From Xylogone sp. PMI_703 (taxonomy: Eukaryota; Ascomycota; Leotiomycetes): a DNA stretch of 64,000 bases. Under the pieces are notes generated by a model. The model had not been told where the DNA came from, did no database searches, and worked only from the letters and a program-made list of their open reading frames with translations. Both the position numbers and the translations under genes were made by a program. Each line of letters starts with the position of its first letter. Positions within the stretch are counted from its first letter, which is position 1. The stretch lies in NCBI GenBank assembly GCA_021399445.1, contig JAJTUQ010000004.1, forward strand, positions 5,952,001 through 6,016,000, given 5' to 3'. Positions 11,869 to 24,023 of this stretch are shown in pieces.

Positions 11869-13618
11869 TTTACGAAGCGAGAGTGGTATAGCGCCCAGAT
11901 AACGAGGTTTTGTAAGCAAGTACAATGATCTAGGGAAGAGAGAGAGCGGCAAATTCGATTGAAGACTGAGTAGGCTCGTTGACAACCGTTCAAATCATCA
12001 GACCGAAACGTCGATTGACGCAGAAGCGAGAGACGAATTTGCAGCACAATTCGTAAAGATCCAGAAAACTAGCTTTGGGTACTGAATTTCCAGTTGAGAC
12101 TGAAGAGCGAGCGCGGGTAGCCGGGAGATCGGAAACAAGTAGGCAAAGAAAAGCAACAGATACCAACGGTCCGCAGCTGGGCCAACTCGAGGGTGAAAGG
12201 AAGGACTGCTGCAGAGAAAGAAGGAGGAACGAGAAGACGAAGGCGAGGAAAAGCAGAGATGGATCAGTTCTTCATGGTTGCAGGACTGGATCTGGAAGAG
12301 CCGGGAGCAGCAGGACGTCGTTCCTTAAAGAAACAACATCCTCTAGCCATACCTGCTGGATCGGGGATGGCGCTATCTAGCTCCTGCAGAGAGAGAGCGC
12401 AGTGGTCCTGCAGCGCGCCACCCACTGGCAGGCACGCAGGGTGCGGATCGTGGTGGTGAATTATTGGCAAAAAGCCATGGCATCTCTGGATCCGGAAGTG
12501 TTCTGGCGGGAGGCGCCCTTGCCCTCGCCCACACACGTGTGTACCGTATTGTGCGGTCTCGATCCCTGGCAGATGCACGGCCGCGCGCCAACCGAGGGGC
12601 AGCAGGATACGAGAGATAGCGGTTGCTGTCCACCAAGTTCATACGAAGTGGTACTGCAAATCCCATCCTTTCTCGTTTCTGCACGCTGTCTATAGCACTG
12701 AGATGTCAAAATATTATGCTGGGAAGGCACAATAATGATAGGCTCTCGCTTTCTCGCTATCTTGGGTGATTGCGGCTGTTCGGGGCGGTACCTGTAGGTA
12801 TCTTTGGGCGCCGCTATCAATCAATAGCGCATGGCCAGTGGAGATGAGATTCAAAGAGAAAACCGGCACGCTCCCTTTACGTTCCTTGGCCGGAGCTGTG
12901 ACCCGGCCATTTCATCCACATGGCTTCCCAAACAAAAGGCAAAATCTACCGGTACATACTGTAGATATTTTCGCGTGTAGATGAGCTGAAATAAATAATA
13001 AACACGATCGCGTTACAGAGCAGGGCAGTGGAGGCTCCTCCAGACGTGGCCCTCCAACGCCTAGCGAGACAAGTGGAGACCTACTGTATCGGTTTGAACC
13101 TTGGGATGTCTCGCAGCAGCGCATCTTGGCATGTTTGTCATGCGGCATGAAGCAGTCTCCGGATAGAAAACTTCACACTCCCCAACAAAGCTCGAGGAAT
13201 CACGCTGTACTGTACTGTACTCCATAGTATAATTATTATCAACTCCAACTCGTATGGAGCAACGTGCTGTGGAAACAGCAATTCGTCATCTGTTCAGATG
13301 CCTAATTCTATATAGTAAAAAGTATTTGAGTCAGTTCGGGGGTCAAGCCGCTCGAATTCTAAGCCCTTGGGATTATTGATATACAGGGTGACAGGTTTCC
13401 AATTTTGAGAGCAAGGCTTCCTTTTTGCCTTGAAAAAAATCCCCTTTCACGTACACAGACCGTAGTTCCTTGAATTACAACACCATCTAATAATATTATC
13501 ATTACAGAATTGCCAACACATGAACACAAACCAGACTTCATCTTCCATAGTTCATAACCTTCTAGTACCACTACTCGTCGTTTTGAGGTGTCACGTCAAA
13601 CTCGCCATCCTCTATCCT
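11869..13618. other. 1.75-kb gene-free region
   Basis: Promoter side of the GH128 gene. A relatively GC-rich part (about 12190-12620) gives overlapping open frames on both strands, none with a recognisable domain. GTACT repeats occur at about 13208-13222. Confidence 0.45.
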
Positions 13619-14774
13619 CTAAGCCAGCAATGATGGTTCAACAGATCTCGCTCCTTCCAAGAACAATCGGTCCACTTCGCTGGCAGCAGTCACATTGCTG
13701 ACTTTCAACCGCAACCAACGCTGGTCAGTTTTGCTCTCGTCCTCCATCCAGATGTTGGAGCCATTGGGGAAGACATGGTTATATCCGAACTCGTTGCCAT
13801 ATTCGAATAACTCTCCAAGGCCGTTACAAGCATAGAGCACAGTCAGTGGATCCCAGGATTGCCTTGAGACATTATAGCCAGTATACCACTTGTAGGCGGC
13901 CTTGACTGGATCGTTCTCGGGCCCTTCGACAGTTAGCTTGGCACCTGACATGACATTTTCTCCAGCCTCGGATCCTAGAAAGGTTATACGCCCCGGCCAG
14001 CTGTTAACAACATGGGCTGTGTTCAAAGGATTGTTCCCCCAGAAGTTGTATTCGTGTCCAGAGGGGAATCCTCCGCCCATGATGACGAGCTCAGAGACCT
14101 TTGCCTTGACTAACTCCGGGCCTGACATTGATGAGTATTTGTCAGACGTGGAGTTTAGAAGTCCGGATAACTGAAGTCGTTATTAGCAGACCACCTTAGG
14201 TGAATATCGTAACACCTACATTCTCAAGAAAGCCAATGGAAGCAATAGTAACGCTGCCGTCTTTCTGCTCGGACAAAGCCTTACGATACAAGGTAATGGG
14301 GTCCCAGGCCTTCTCTGCCTCTCCCCATTTTAGGGTTCCGTTAGACCAGTGATACGCGACTTTGCTCGCATACTCGCCCACTCCATAGTACCATGAATCA
14401 AAGAAAGTTTCGTCAGTAATTGGACGGCGCAGTCCTACAGGTACCTTAGGTAACCCGTAATGTGCCAAGATAGCAGAGACAGCTAGGGCTGAGTAGGAGG
14501 ATGGATAATTGACATTGACGGCGAGCAGGTTTACATCCCTAGATGTACTAGCAAGAAGCAGTGCACCCGCATCACTTATGGACAGTTAGACGGACTATTT
14601 GTAGCAAACATTTACAAGGGTAGCTGATACATACTCCACGTCGCTGAAGATGTCAGTGTCGATTATGAGATTCTTTCGGTGTGCGGTATTTAGAGTACCA
14701 TTGAGGGCCAAAGCTGCAAGTCCTACGTGGAGGACATCGCGCAAATTAAAGTTCTCAAAAAGGTTAAACACCAT
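13619..14774 (-). CDS. Inosine/uridine-preferring nucleoside hydrolase
   Basis: Hydrolyses the N-glycosidic bond of ribonucleosides for base and ribose salvage. Three exons: 14774..14635, 14574..14220, 14170..13619, 348 aa. The Ca2+/ribose-binding Asp cluster is built across intron 1: DTDIFSDVDDAG (Asp39, Asp41, Asp45, Asp47, Asp48). The central loop is VIMGGGFPSGHEYNF, equivalent to the family MGG...EFN region, and SWDPLTVLYA holds the C-terminal catalytic Asp. The first exon is short and its start ATG at 14774 is in frame. The N-terminus has a moderately hydrophobic stretch (VLHVGLAALALNG), and N-glycosylation sequons (NGT, NVS, NVT) hint at secretion, but a signal peptide is not clear-cut. 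It is divergent from the small Cys-rich gene. Confidence 0.88.
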
Positions 14775-16476
14775 CCTCGCGGTATTGGTCCAATGAGATC
14801 AATGTTGTTGTCGAGGTTTAAGAATCAGGGGGCAAACTACTGCGAGGCAAATCTGATGTTGGGAGGTCCGGCCCGCTTAAACTGCTCGGAGTTTAATTTT
14901 AGCCCCGGTCATCGGCACGATAGATGTGACCCTTACCTCGACTCGAGGGCTTCCTTTGGTATTACTGCTGACTATCAGCTAACCATGAATGGTACCCTCT
15001 GACACATAGTCTACGTATCACGAACGCTCTAGATGGGCGACTATAAGATATACAAGTGAGGAGCTTGAGTTACTTTAAATTGAGAGATGATGATCCCTTA
15101 ATCACTTGGTTGCTGAGAAGGCTGGGAGACCATGGCATACCCTGGATCATTCGATGTAACAGTCCAATTGAAGTGGATACAACACTGTATGATTTTGTTG
15201 CATTGCCACCTGTGTATCTGAATAGGTATATTTCATGATATCTATGACATTTGATCCCGCCTCTGACCTTATGGAGTAAGGGGTGTTCCTATCACCTACA
15301 ATAGCTTATGGCAGATTTACTGGGGATAATATTGCTGTCTCATGAAATATTCAGTAGTCCGAGATCATATATGCTAGTTAGTCAGCTCCATTCGATTTCA
15401 GAGAATTCAAAGAAAGGATACCTGCACATGCACCCATAATAATTCTGTTGTTTGACACAATCATGAGCTCTCTGTGGATATGTATGCAGCTATGAGCTTC
15501 TGTAATACGTATCATATATCTATAGTCCCTCCTATGTCGTACGTTCGATTCTCGCTCTTATTGTGATACAGCCAGGTCTAGATAGTACGTTTATGACGCA
15601 GGACTAACCCAAAGCCGTGCATCTTGGAGACTGGCCATGGTAAAGTAAGTTATTGCAGACATTTACATCCATATACTATTTGTTATAAGGTGAGGCACAA
15701 AGGCTCTGGTAGGTTGAATCACAGTATAGCTGACAGATATGTGTATTCGGAGAGAGCTTGAGTGGCCATGCCGAAGTGAAGGAAGTGGTATCGACAACTT
15801 GTATACAAGTCTTACTTCAAAGTAAGTCTATTTGCAGAACCTAACTATCCTCCGTAACACCAGAAATGGCCTGATGCGAGAAGCAGAAGGCAGGCTCTTA
15901 CCACTCTATTCAGTAATGAATACGGTGCACTCGTGATTCGAAGCACATAGGAAATTAATCTCCTTGTCAGGTGGGACATTGACTCAAATGCGTAGCATTG
16001 TACCACCACGAAAAGCCAAATGGCACAACTGTAGATTCCAGAGCCTTGTCCAGTACTACTGATCAGCCCTATGAAATAAAAAGGCATTAGTAATAGTAAA
16101 TCGTAATGTTGTACTATATGATTGTTTTGGGACAGTTGACCTCTTGACCATAATTATTTGAACAAAAGTTACCTACTGCTGTAGTTGGTATCGAAGAGCT
16201 GAGTGGTGTATTTCTGTGAAACTATTTAATGTGTACGTTAACTTGTCCATGAGACGTAATACAAGAGGTGGGTTAAGAATATACACGAGATCAAGAGTGA
16301 CACTTAGCTATTCAACACAAATCACATTAGTGTTCACTTGAAAAAAAGAGAGCCAGGATTAGCTTATGGGGCGAGGCAAACAGCTATATAATACGCTCTT
16401 GCATTCTTGCGCGATATCAGTATTGGATGGCGACAGTAGTCAGCACAAAATAGCACAAGCTAATAAAGTATTAAAG
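14775..16476. other. 1.7-kb intergenic region
   Basis: Space between the divergent nucleoside hydrolase and Cys-rich protein genes. AT-rich, without a supported gene; an 80-codon frame on the minus strand (16087-15845) has no recognisable motif. Confidence 0.45.
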
Positions 16477-17010
16477 ATGAAATTTACCCTTATTCCATAC
16501 TTCCTTGTACTTGGCGGCGCACTTATCCAGGCACTGCCTTCTGACGAGCAGACTGACATCTCGACTGTTGTTGCTGAGCCCGACATTATCATCAGCAATG
16601 GTCTTAGAGGGTAAGCCCCCTGGCTAGTAATTCTACAGTGGTTGTCTGGCGAGATTCTAACACTGAATCAAGGTCCCGCTGCTCCAAGGGCGACCCGCTG
16701 AACAACTCTCCTAAATACTCCTATAGGGAGAGTTGTCAGAGCCGGTCATCATGCACAAGTAGCGGAAAGGGATATTATGTGAGTAGTGTATATTCGAAGC
16801 CGGCTAAAGCCATGCATTTATGTAGACACTAACGGGATTTCATAGGTAAACAATTATTGCAGTGGGGGCAACCAATGCTGTATTTATTCCCAGTGTTCAA
16901 GCCCCTACACAAGTTATTCTTGCTATGATTCCAACAGTTACAAGGGGTGCAAGAAATGGGCATCTGGATATTGTCCTGGACCAAGCAGCTATAAGTGCTG
17001 TATTCAATGA
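16477..17010 (+). CDS. Small secreted cysteine-rich protein
   Basis: Predicted secreted protein of 134 aa (about 115 mature). Exons: 16477..16610, 16673..16778, 16846..17010. The signal peptide is MKFTLIPYFLVLGGALIQA. The mature part has 12 cysteines, including two CC pairs (NQCCIYSQC and YKCCIQ) and a CPGP motif just before the last pair. The pattern of spaced Cys followed by Y-C-P-G and CC resembles Cys modules found at the N-terminus of some fungal lysozyme-like or NlpC/P60 proteins, but no catalytic domain follows. Size and Cys content also fit an effector or antimicrobial-type protein. I do not recognise the family. Both introns have good borders and keep all cysteines in frame, which supports a real gene. 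Confidence 0.75.
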
Positions 17011-17530
17011 AAATAGGTTGAGTGCTGAGGAATGAGGGAGGAGAGGCCTTTTCTTTGATTTGAAAAGCACAAAATTTTGGTTTTCTGCTATTGTATTTGG
17101 TTAGTATTAATTTGATGTCGTATCATGTCCGCCCATGGGTAGCAGAATGCTGAGTAGCAATTTTTTATTTCTTGATCTTTGATAATAATACTTGTGGAGC
17201 ACTCGGCCTATCAGTCTCTTCTCTTAGCCACTAGCAACCCTGTTAACAAGTGCATGGTTTTGAATGCTTGATAGTATTATAATTGCTATCTATTTCAGAA
17301 TTATGCACTTAAGTATAAACCTTCAAATATGCCTAATTAAGCAAGCTATTTTTAAGCAAACTCGATCCTGCTTTGTTATCGATAAGGCCTGCTCCACCGA
17401 GCCAACCGGACCTTGCAGGCTACTTCTATACGGATTAACTATTATCCGATATAGAAATTATTTCAAACTACCACCAAAAATATGAAGGCGATTATCATAC
17501 TAGGTCCTCCCAACAATGAGTTGATGCGCC
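17011..17530. other. intergenic, 0.5 kb
   Basis: AT-rich; 3' side of the Cys-rich gene and promoter side of BMS1. Nothing else seen. Confidence 0.5.
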
Positions 17531-20500
17531 ATGGAACAACAAACGCATAGGCCTCATCGGCCATCAAAGGAAAAGAAGAAGCATACTGGAGGTGAGAAAT
17601 TGTCTCAATGCCAACATTCTAGATAATTAGGCTCACAATCTCTAAGATCGCAATCCGAAAGCTTTTAGCTTCGCAAATCCTGGACGACTTGCAAAAACTG
17701 CTGCGCGATCGCATGATGTATGTTTAATATTTCCAGAAGCTTTCAGTTTAAATAAATGCGCTAATTTATGTAATTAGATCAAAGAAAAACGCTTCCATGT
17801 TCCCCAAGTTGATCGTCTGCCGGAAGAACCTCCACCTCGACTTGTCACGATTGTTGGTCCCCCAGGTGTAGGAAAAACCACCTTATTGAAAAGTCTTGTG
17901 CGCAGATATGCGAAGGAAACTCTTTCGGATCCATTGGGTCCTATAACCGTAGTAACTTCGAAGAGACAACGCTTGACCTTTGTAGAATGCCCGAATGATC
18001 TCGAAGCAATGGTAGACATGTCAAAGGTGGCGGATATTGTTCTCCTGATGATTGATGGCAACTTTGGGTTTGAGATGGAAACAATGGAGTTTTTGAATAT
18101 TTTAGCCGCCAGCGGTATGCCAGGAAATGTCTTTGGTATCCTTACACATCTTGATCTATTTCGCAAACCGCAGACATTGAAAGACGCCAAAAAGCGCCTT
18201 AAACACAGGTTCTGGAGCGAGCTATACCAGGGTGCACATCTTTTTTATCTGTCTGGAGTTATTAATGGGCGATATCCGGATCGAGAGATCCACAATTTAT
18301 CGCGGTTTCTCTCAGTGATGAAGAACCCGAGACCTCTCATCTGGCGGAATTCACACCCATATACCATTATTGATAGTTTCCGAGATATAACACATCCGAC
18401 AAAATATGAAGAAGACCCCAAATGTGATAGAACTGTTGCACTATCTGGATATCTCAGAGGTACGAATTTTGCTGCGCAAGGGCAAAGAGTGCATATACCT
18501 GGATTAGGCGACTATACAATATCTGCAGTGGAAGCACTTCCAGACCCATGCCCGACTCCATATATGGATAAAGCAATTGCAGAAGCCACAGGCAAAACAG
18601 GTCGACGGCGCCTCGATGAAAAAGAGAAGAAGCTTCACGCTCCTATGTCAGACAGAAGTGGGCTTAAAATTGATGGAGATACTATCTGGATCACTAGAGA
18701 GAAAGGTTTCACTTTCGATAAGGATGCTCAAGTTGAAGAACGAGGGGAAGGGGAGGAGTTGATTATTGGTCTCCAGAATGAGAGGAAACTCTTAGGAGAG
18801 ACAGAGGAAGGAGTCAGGCTGTTCAACAATAGTACTGCACTCAAGACCATAGATACAGATATTGGGAATTCAGGTCGGACACAGCCTAGGAATGCAAGGT
18901 TTGTTGATCATGGTGATCAATCTGAGGAAGAGGAAGTAGGCCAAGAAGGATCTGTCAGCGGTGATGATTTCGATGTAGACGATGAGGTGGAAATAACCGA
19001 CGATAAATTTGGCAGATTATTTCAGAAAGAGGAAGATGTGGCCGGTGATGAGGATATTGCCTTTGCAGATAGTGACTCCGATTTGGGTTCTTTGTCTGAC
19101 AACCAATATGAGGATGATGCGGAATCGTTAGATGAAGATGATGCCAAGTGGAAAGAGAATTTGACCGAAACAGCGAAAAAGCTACAGGCTAAGAAAATTT
19201 CATACCGCACAGCAGATCTCGCCAAGTTAATGTATAATGACTCTCTCACCCCCACAGAGATATTAGCCCGCTGGAGAGGGGAGATAAACCAACAAGAGGA
19301 AGAGGAAGAAGAAGATATTGAACAATCCGATGATGAATTCTTCCGGAAAGCTGATCATGAAAAAGAGGAGATTATAGAGAATCGATCAATTCCAATTTTA
19401 GATTATAATCATTTGGAAGAGAAGTGGTCCGCAGAAGAGAATCTCGAGATTCTACGGCAGCGGTTTGCTACATCGGATTTGTTGAATCATGCATCGGAGG
19501 ATAACGGAGATGAAAGTGACAACGAATCTTTCGGGGGGGAGGAGGAAGATGAAGATGATGAAGGAGATGGAGAATTCGAGGATCTGGAGACAGGTGAACA
19601 ACACAAGGCGGAAGAAAAGGCTGAAGATGTCCAGGACAGTCTTGAGGCTGAGCGAGAAAAGAATGCTCGTCGAAAAGAAGAGCTCAAATTGAGATTCGAA
19701 GAAGAGGACCGTGAAGGGTTTAATAATGACAAAGCAAAAGCAAGAAGGGAACCAGGTGGTGACGACGAGGAGTTTGGTGAAGATGATTGGTATGACGCTC
19801 AGAAAGCTCAAATTCAGAAGCAGCTCACCATCAACAAAGCTGAATTCGAGATCCTCGATGAGCACCAACGTATCAATGTTGAAGGATATAAAGCAGGACA
19901 ATATGCCAAGATCATCATTGAAGGAGTTGCTGCAGAATTTGTGACAAAATTCAACCCGCGAACTCCAATTATCGTTGGAGGCCTTTCACCTACCGAAGAT
20001 CGATTTGGTTTTGTCCAGGTTAGGATCAAGCGACATCGATGGCACAAAAAGATTCTAAAGACTAATGATCCTTTAATATTCTCACTGGGCTGGCGAAGGT
20101 TTCAGACATTGCCGATTTATAGCATATCTGATTCACGTGTGCGAAATCGAATGTTAAAGTATACCCCAGAGCATATGCATTGTTTCGGTACATTCTATGG
20201 CCCTCTCATTGCTCCAAACACAGGCTTTTCATGCTACCAATCATTCTCCAATAAGAACCCTGGATTCCGCATTGCAGCCACAGGGACAGTTTTGAATGTT
20301 GACGAGTCTACTGAAATAGTCAAGAAACTTAAACTTACAGGCGTGCCTTACAAGATCTTTAAAAATACTGCTTTCATCAAAGATATGTTCACCACGTCAC
20401 TCGAAATTGCCAAATTTGAAGGCGCATCAATCAAAACTGTCTCTGGGATCCGTGGTCAAATCAAGCGTGCTCTAAGTAAGCCCGAGGGTCATTTCAGAGC

Positions 20501-21068
20501 TACGTTCGAAGACAAGATCCTAATGAGTGATATTGTCTTCCTCCGTGCATGGTATCCCATTCGTCCACGCCGATTTTATAATCCAGTCACAAACCTAATT
20601 GGGTGGGAGGGCATGAGGCTAACAGGAGAGGTACGTCGTGATGAAGGGATACCGACACCACAGCAGAAGGACAGCCTTTACAAGCCCGTCGCACGCGAAG
20701 CCAGACACTTCAATCCTCTCCGCGTGCCTCGCGCTCTTGCCGCGGAGCTTCCATACAAATCACAGATCGTGCAAATGAAAAAGCAATCGAAACAGACGTA
20801 CATGCAAAAACGCGCAGTTGTAGTCGGTGGAGAGGAAAAGAAAGCAAGAGATCTAATGCACAAGCTTATGACGTTGAGAAACGAGAAGGAGGCAAAGAGG
20901 AGAGCGGCTAAAGAAGAGCAAAGGAGGCAGTATCAGAAGAGAATTGCGGAAGGTGAGGAGAAAAGAGAGGAGAGGGAGAAGAGGGAAAAGAAGGAGTTTT
21001 TCCGGAAGGAAGGGAAGAAGAGAAGAGGGGAGGCTGATGATGGGGGAGGTGGGAAGAGGAGGAGGTAA
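17531..21068 (+). CDS. BMS1: Ribosome biogenesis GTPase BMS1
   Basis: Nucleolar GTPase of the small-subunit processome needed for early pre-rRNA cleavages leading to 18S rRNA; in yeast it works with Rcl1 and the U3 snoRNP. Exons: 17531..17591, 17647..17717, 17778..21068; 1140 aa, close to the yeast protein. The N-terminal motif HRPSKEKKKHTGG and NPKAFSF are family hallmarks. The P-loop GPPGVGKT is at residues 71-78, and FGILTHLDLF matches the family's base-recognition region. The middle (about 420-670) is very acidic and Lys/Glu-rich. The conserved C-terminal domain contains the GWRRFQTLPIYS motif, followed by a basic coiled tail. Two small 5' exons carry the first 44 residues; starting at a later internal Met would lose the P-loop. 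Confidence 0.97.
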
Positions 21069-22073
21069 AAGCATTATTTAGGCGTGTATTATAAAATGCA
21101 TTATATGGGTAGACTTTGAAGCTGATGATATGTAGCTCACCCTGTTCTAAGAGCAGCGATATTTGGAATAATAAAACACTGGTTCTTAGAATTGCAAATA
21201 CTCTCCCTCCAAATATATTCTCCATAAAATGTCTATCCAAGTGTAAACTTATCTTGGCGAGGCGAGTCTTTGTTCCTTGACATGGTTTTTGTACAAAGTC
21301 AATTTTCGATAAAGTAGTCCTACTCGGTACCTTGGGGAATCTAACGGTAAACACTATGAATGGATACTCATGCACTTTCTCCAGAATCCGAATGATCAGG
21401 TAATCTATAAGTTCACTATGTATGCACTGTTACAACCACTTTATGTATATTTCTGTATTTTATGTGCCCTAAGACCTATTTTCTAAGAAACGTACATACC
21501 AACACATATCAAATGAGCCATCTTACGTGTCTGTTTACCTCTGGCTCTTGTATTCATTCCAGCTTTCCATCCAATCGATGGCCGTAATTGAAACAGAAAA
21601 CCCGCGAGAATTATTATTGTTTATAGAATACCCCTGAACGGGATCTGAACACCAGAACGCCCGTGAATGCTGCCCAGTTTCTTAAGCTTGAATTCGGTTA
21701 GAAGAAAAAACAGTTAACAAAAGGTATCATAGTACAGTTTAACGGTAAAGAAATAAGACTGAAGTCACGAGAAACCCGCTACTGTTGGGTGTCTCTTGAG
21801 TATGAAAGATAGATAATTTTATCACGTTAGGAACGCCAAGTGAAGCATCTGAAGTCTTTCAGACACTAAACTACAGCGGGCTTGAAGGAACCAGTCGGTT
21901 GGAAGCTGAAACGTATATAGAACGTAGGGAGATCGATCGGAAACGAGCCATCCCTGTGTAGAAGTTGTGAAGCTTGTTAAGCATGCGAAGCAATCGCCGG
22001 TCTGGCGAGCATTTGTAGCGTTTGTTTTTTTTGGGTGTATTGACTGGTACATATTCTTCTAGTCCTGATTTGC
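21069..22073. other. 1-kb spacer between convergent genes
   Basis: Downstream of BMS1 and of the Ca2+/H+ exchanger. AT-rich, with no gene or notable repeat seen. Confidence 0.5.
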
Positions 22074-24023
22074 TTATCTACTGGTAGTTGAGTTGCTAGT
22101 TGAACCGCCACCAATCGGGTTGCCGTTTCCGTCCGTCTTGACTGGGTAGTACCATGCGCACACGGCAATTATACTTTTTATAGAAATTAGCACTTTGAAC
22201 TCCAAACGCGAGAGAATACGAGAACTCACAGATATAAACCTTGTAGAAGCATGCCTTCTAGATAATTACTCTTGCCATCGCTGGTCAGATAATTAACCAA
22301 CAAGACTGCGACAAACATAACAGCAACCTGAAATCCATCAAAGCTGAGGGTCATGTCGTCATTTCCGAGGATCCATCCAATAACCACGAGCAAGGGAATG
22401 AGGAAGAGCGCAACCTGCATGCTGGAGCCTACTGCAACGCCAATAGCAAGGTCCATCTTGTCCTTACAGGCCACAGTGACAGCGGTGGCATGCTCAGCAG
22501 CATTTCCGACAATAGGTAGAAGAATCAGGCCAACAAATTCGACGGAGATATTACCAGTGGCAGTCAATGCGTTAATGCCATCAACCATGAACTCTGCGCA
22601 AACACCAATGATAGCAGTTGAGATGGCAAGAGTAGCCCAAGCAACAAGAATGTGCAGCTGTGGTTCCTCAGGTTCCTCATTGAGATCCTCTGCCGCGACG
22701 TCTCTCAATAATTCATCGTTCGGGGGGCGGTCTTCGAGAGGTGCTCTTCCTGGACCGGCACCTACGCCACCAGCTTGAGCTAAACCTTTGGCAATAGCCC
22801 CCTTCTTCAGGGCATTCTTTCTTGGCTTCATCTCCACCTTCTTACTCTCTTCATTGAATAGGTCCTGATGAGTCTTGAGCTGGAAATATAGGTATCCTAG
22901 GTAGATGACGAGGACGATGACGGAGGTTCCACGAGAAATAGAAGCAATTGGAGCTTGTGTTGTAGTGCTCCACAGGTCGAAAGTCGTCGGAATGATGATA
23001 CTTGCGACGGCTATGGCAAGTAAGCTTGCAGCAGTTTGTGCAACCGTGACATTGAAATACTGCTCAGATCGACGCAGACCACCGAAAAAGAAACACATGC
23101 CCATAACCAGAAGCAAATTGGACAGGATACTGCCAATTAAAGACGTCTGTACGACTACGACCTCTTTCTTAGCCAAAGCAATAATCGCGACAATCAACTC
23201 AACGGCGTTTCTATTGACAGAACAAACACAGTCAGTTTATAAATTCCGGTATAACATTTGGAAAAGAACATTACCCGAAAGAAGCATTAAGCAAGCCACC
23301 AAGAGTCTCACCAACATGCAGAGAAATCTCCTCCGTTGCAAAACTCAGCATAGCCGCGAGAGGAATAATCGCAATGAAGTTGACAACAAAGACAACAGTG
23401 CCGCTAACTTTTGCAAAATGAAGGCCGATACCAACGGGGGCAGCCAAGATCAGGATATTGATCCAAGAGTTGAAGACAGTGGCCTGTAACTGATTCCTGA
23501 GAGTGAAAGGCTTGTGCTTCAGATTTTTGCCCTTGAATATGGAGAATTTCTGTGGCCGCTCCTCCTCCTCTGCATCCCCATCGTCAAGGTCCTCATCTGG
23601 TCTCGTTGTCTTTCTTCGATGGAGGAAGGAGAATCCATGAGCCTCGGACTTGTCCTTGTTCTCACCGCCTTCTGGCTTCTCCAAGATCGGTGACCGACTT
23701 GACGGGACGCTCGATCTTCCATTAGGCGCATTGGGTTTTGTCATTTCATATTCCTCTCCAGGTTTCGCATCGGGCTCTGCATTGTCGTCATGGGAGTGCT
23801 CCGCTGAGGGCGAACGCGGCGCAGGCTCAGTCTGGATGGCGCGAAGTCTGGTGCTGTCATCCCGAACGCCATCGCCCGACTCTAGATCGACTGTGTTGGA
23901 CCTGTTGAGAGGACCCTTGCTAATTGTCTTGCGGAAGGGATTGTACGAATCATTTTTCCACGCCTCCTTGCGCGCTTCGTGTCTTATCGAATCTACCCGT
24001 ATCATTATTAGCTGGGCGCGCAT
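22074..24023 (-). CDS. Vacuolar Ca2+/H+ exchanger (CAX/VCX1 type)
   Basis: Moves cytosolic Ca2+ (possibly Mn2+) into the vacuole in exchange for protons. Exons: 24023..23275, 23210..22230, 22173..22074, 609 aa. The first about 190 residues are hydrophilic and Ser/Pro/Asp/Glu-rich, a long cytosolic N-terminus common in filamentous fungi. About 11 membrane helices follow. The two selectivity motifs are clear: GNAVELIVAI, completed across intron 1, and GNAAEHATAV in the second half. An acidic loop (DRPPNDELLRDVAAEDLNEEPEEP) separates the halves. The last short exon gives a Gly/Ser/Thr-rich tail. An alternative start at the in-frame ATG six codons downstream is possible. VCX1-like is the best name, but paralogues exist in most fungi. 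Confidence 0.93.

Noticed and set aside
12075..12984. Several overlapping open frames of 60-119 codons on both strands
   Set aside because: GC-rich composition leaves stops rare in all frames. No frame has a domain, a signal peptide or splice-supported extensions.
15540..15556. Possible tRNA B box (gttcgattc)
   Set aside because: No pairing stems and no A box at suitable distance.
15845..16087. 80-codon hydrophobic frame on the minus strand
   Set aside because: No family resemblance, no flanking exons and AT-rich surroundings.
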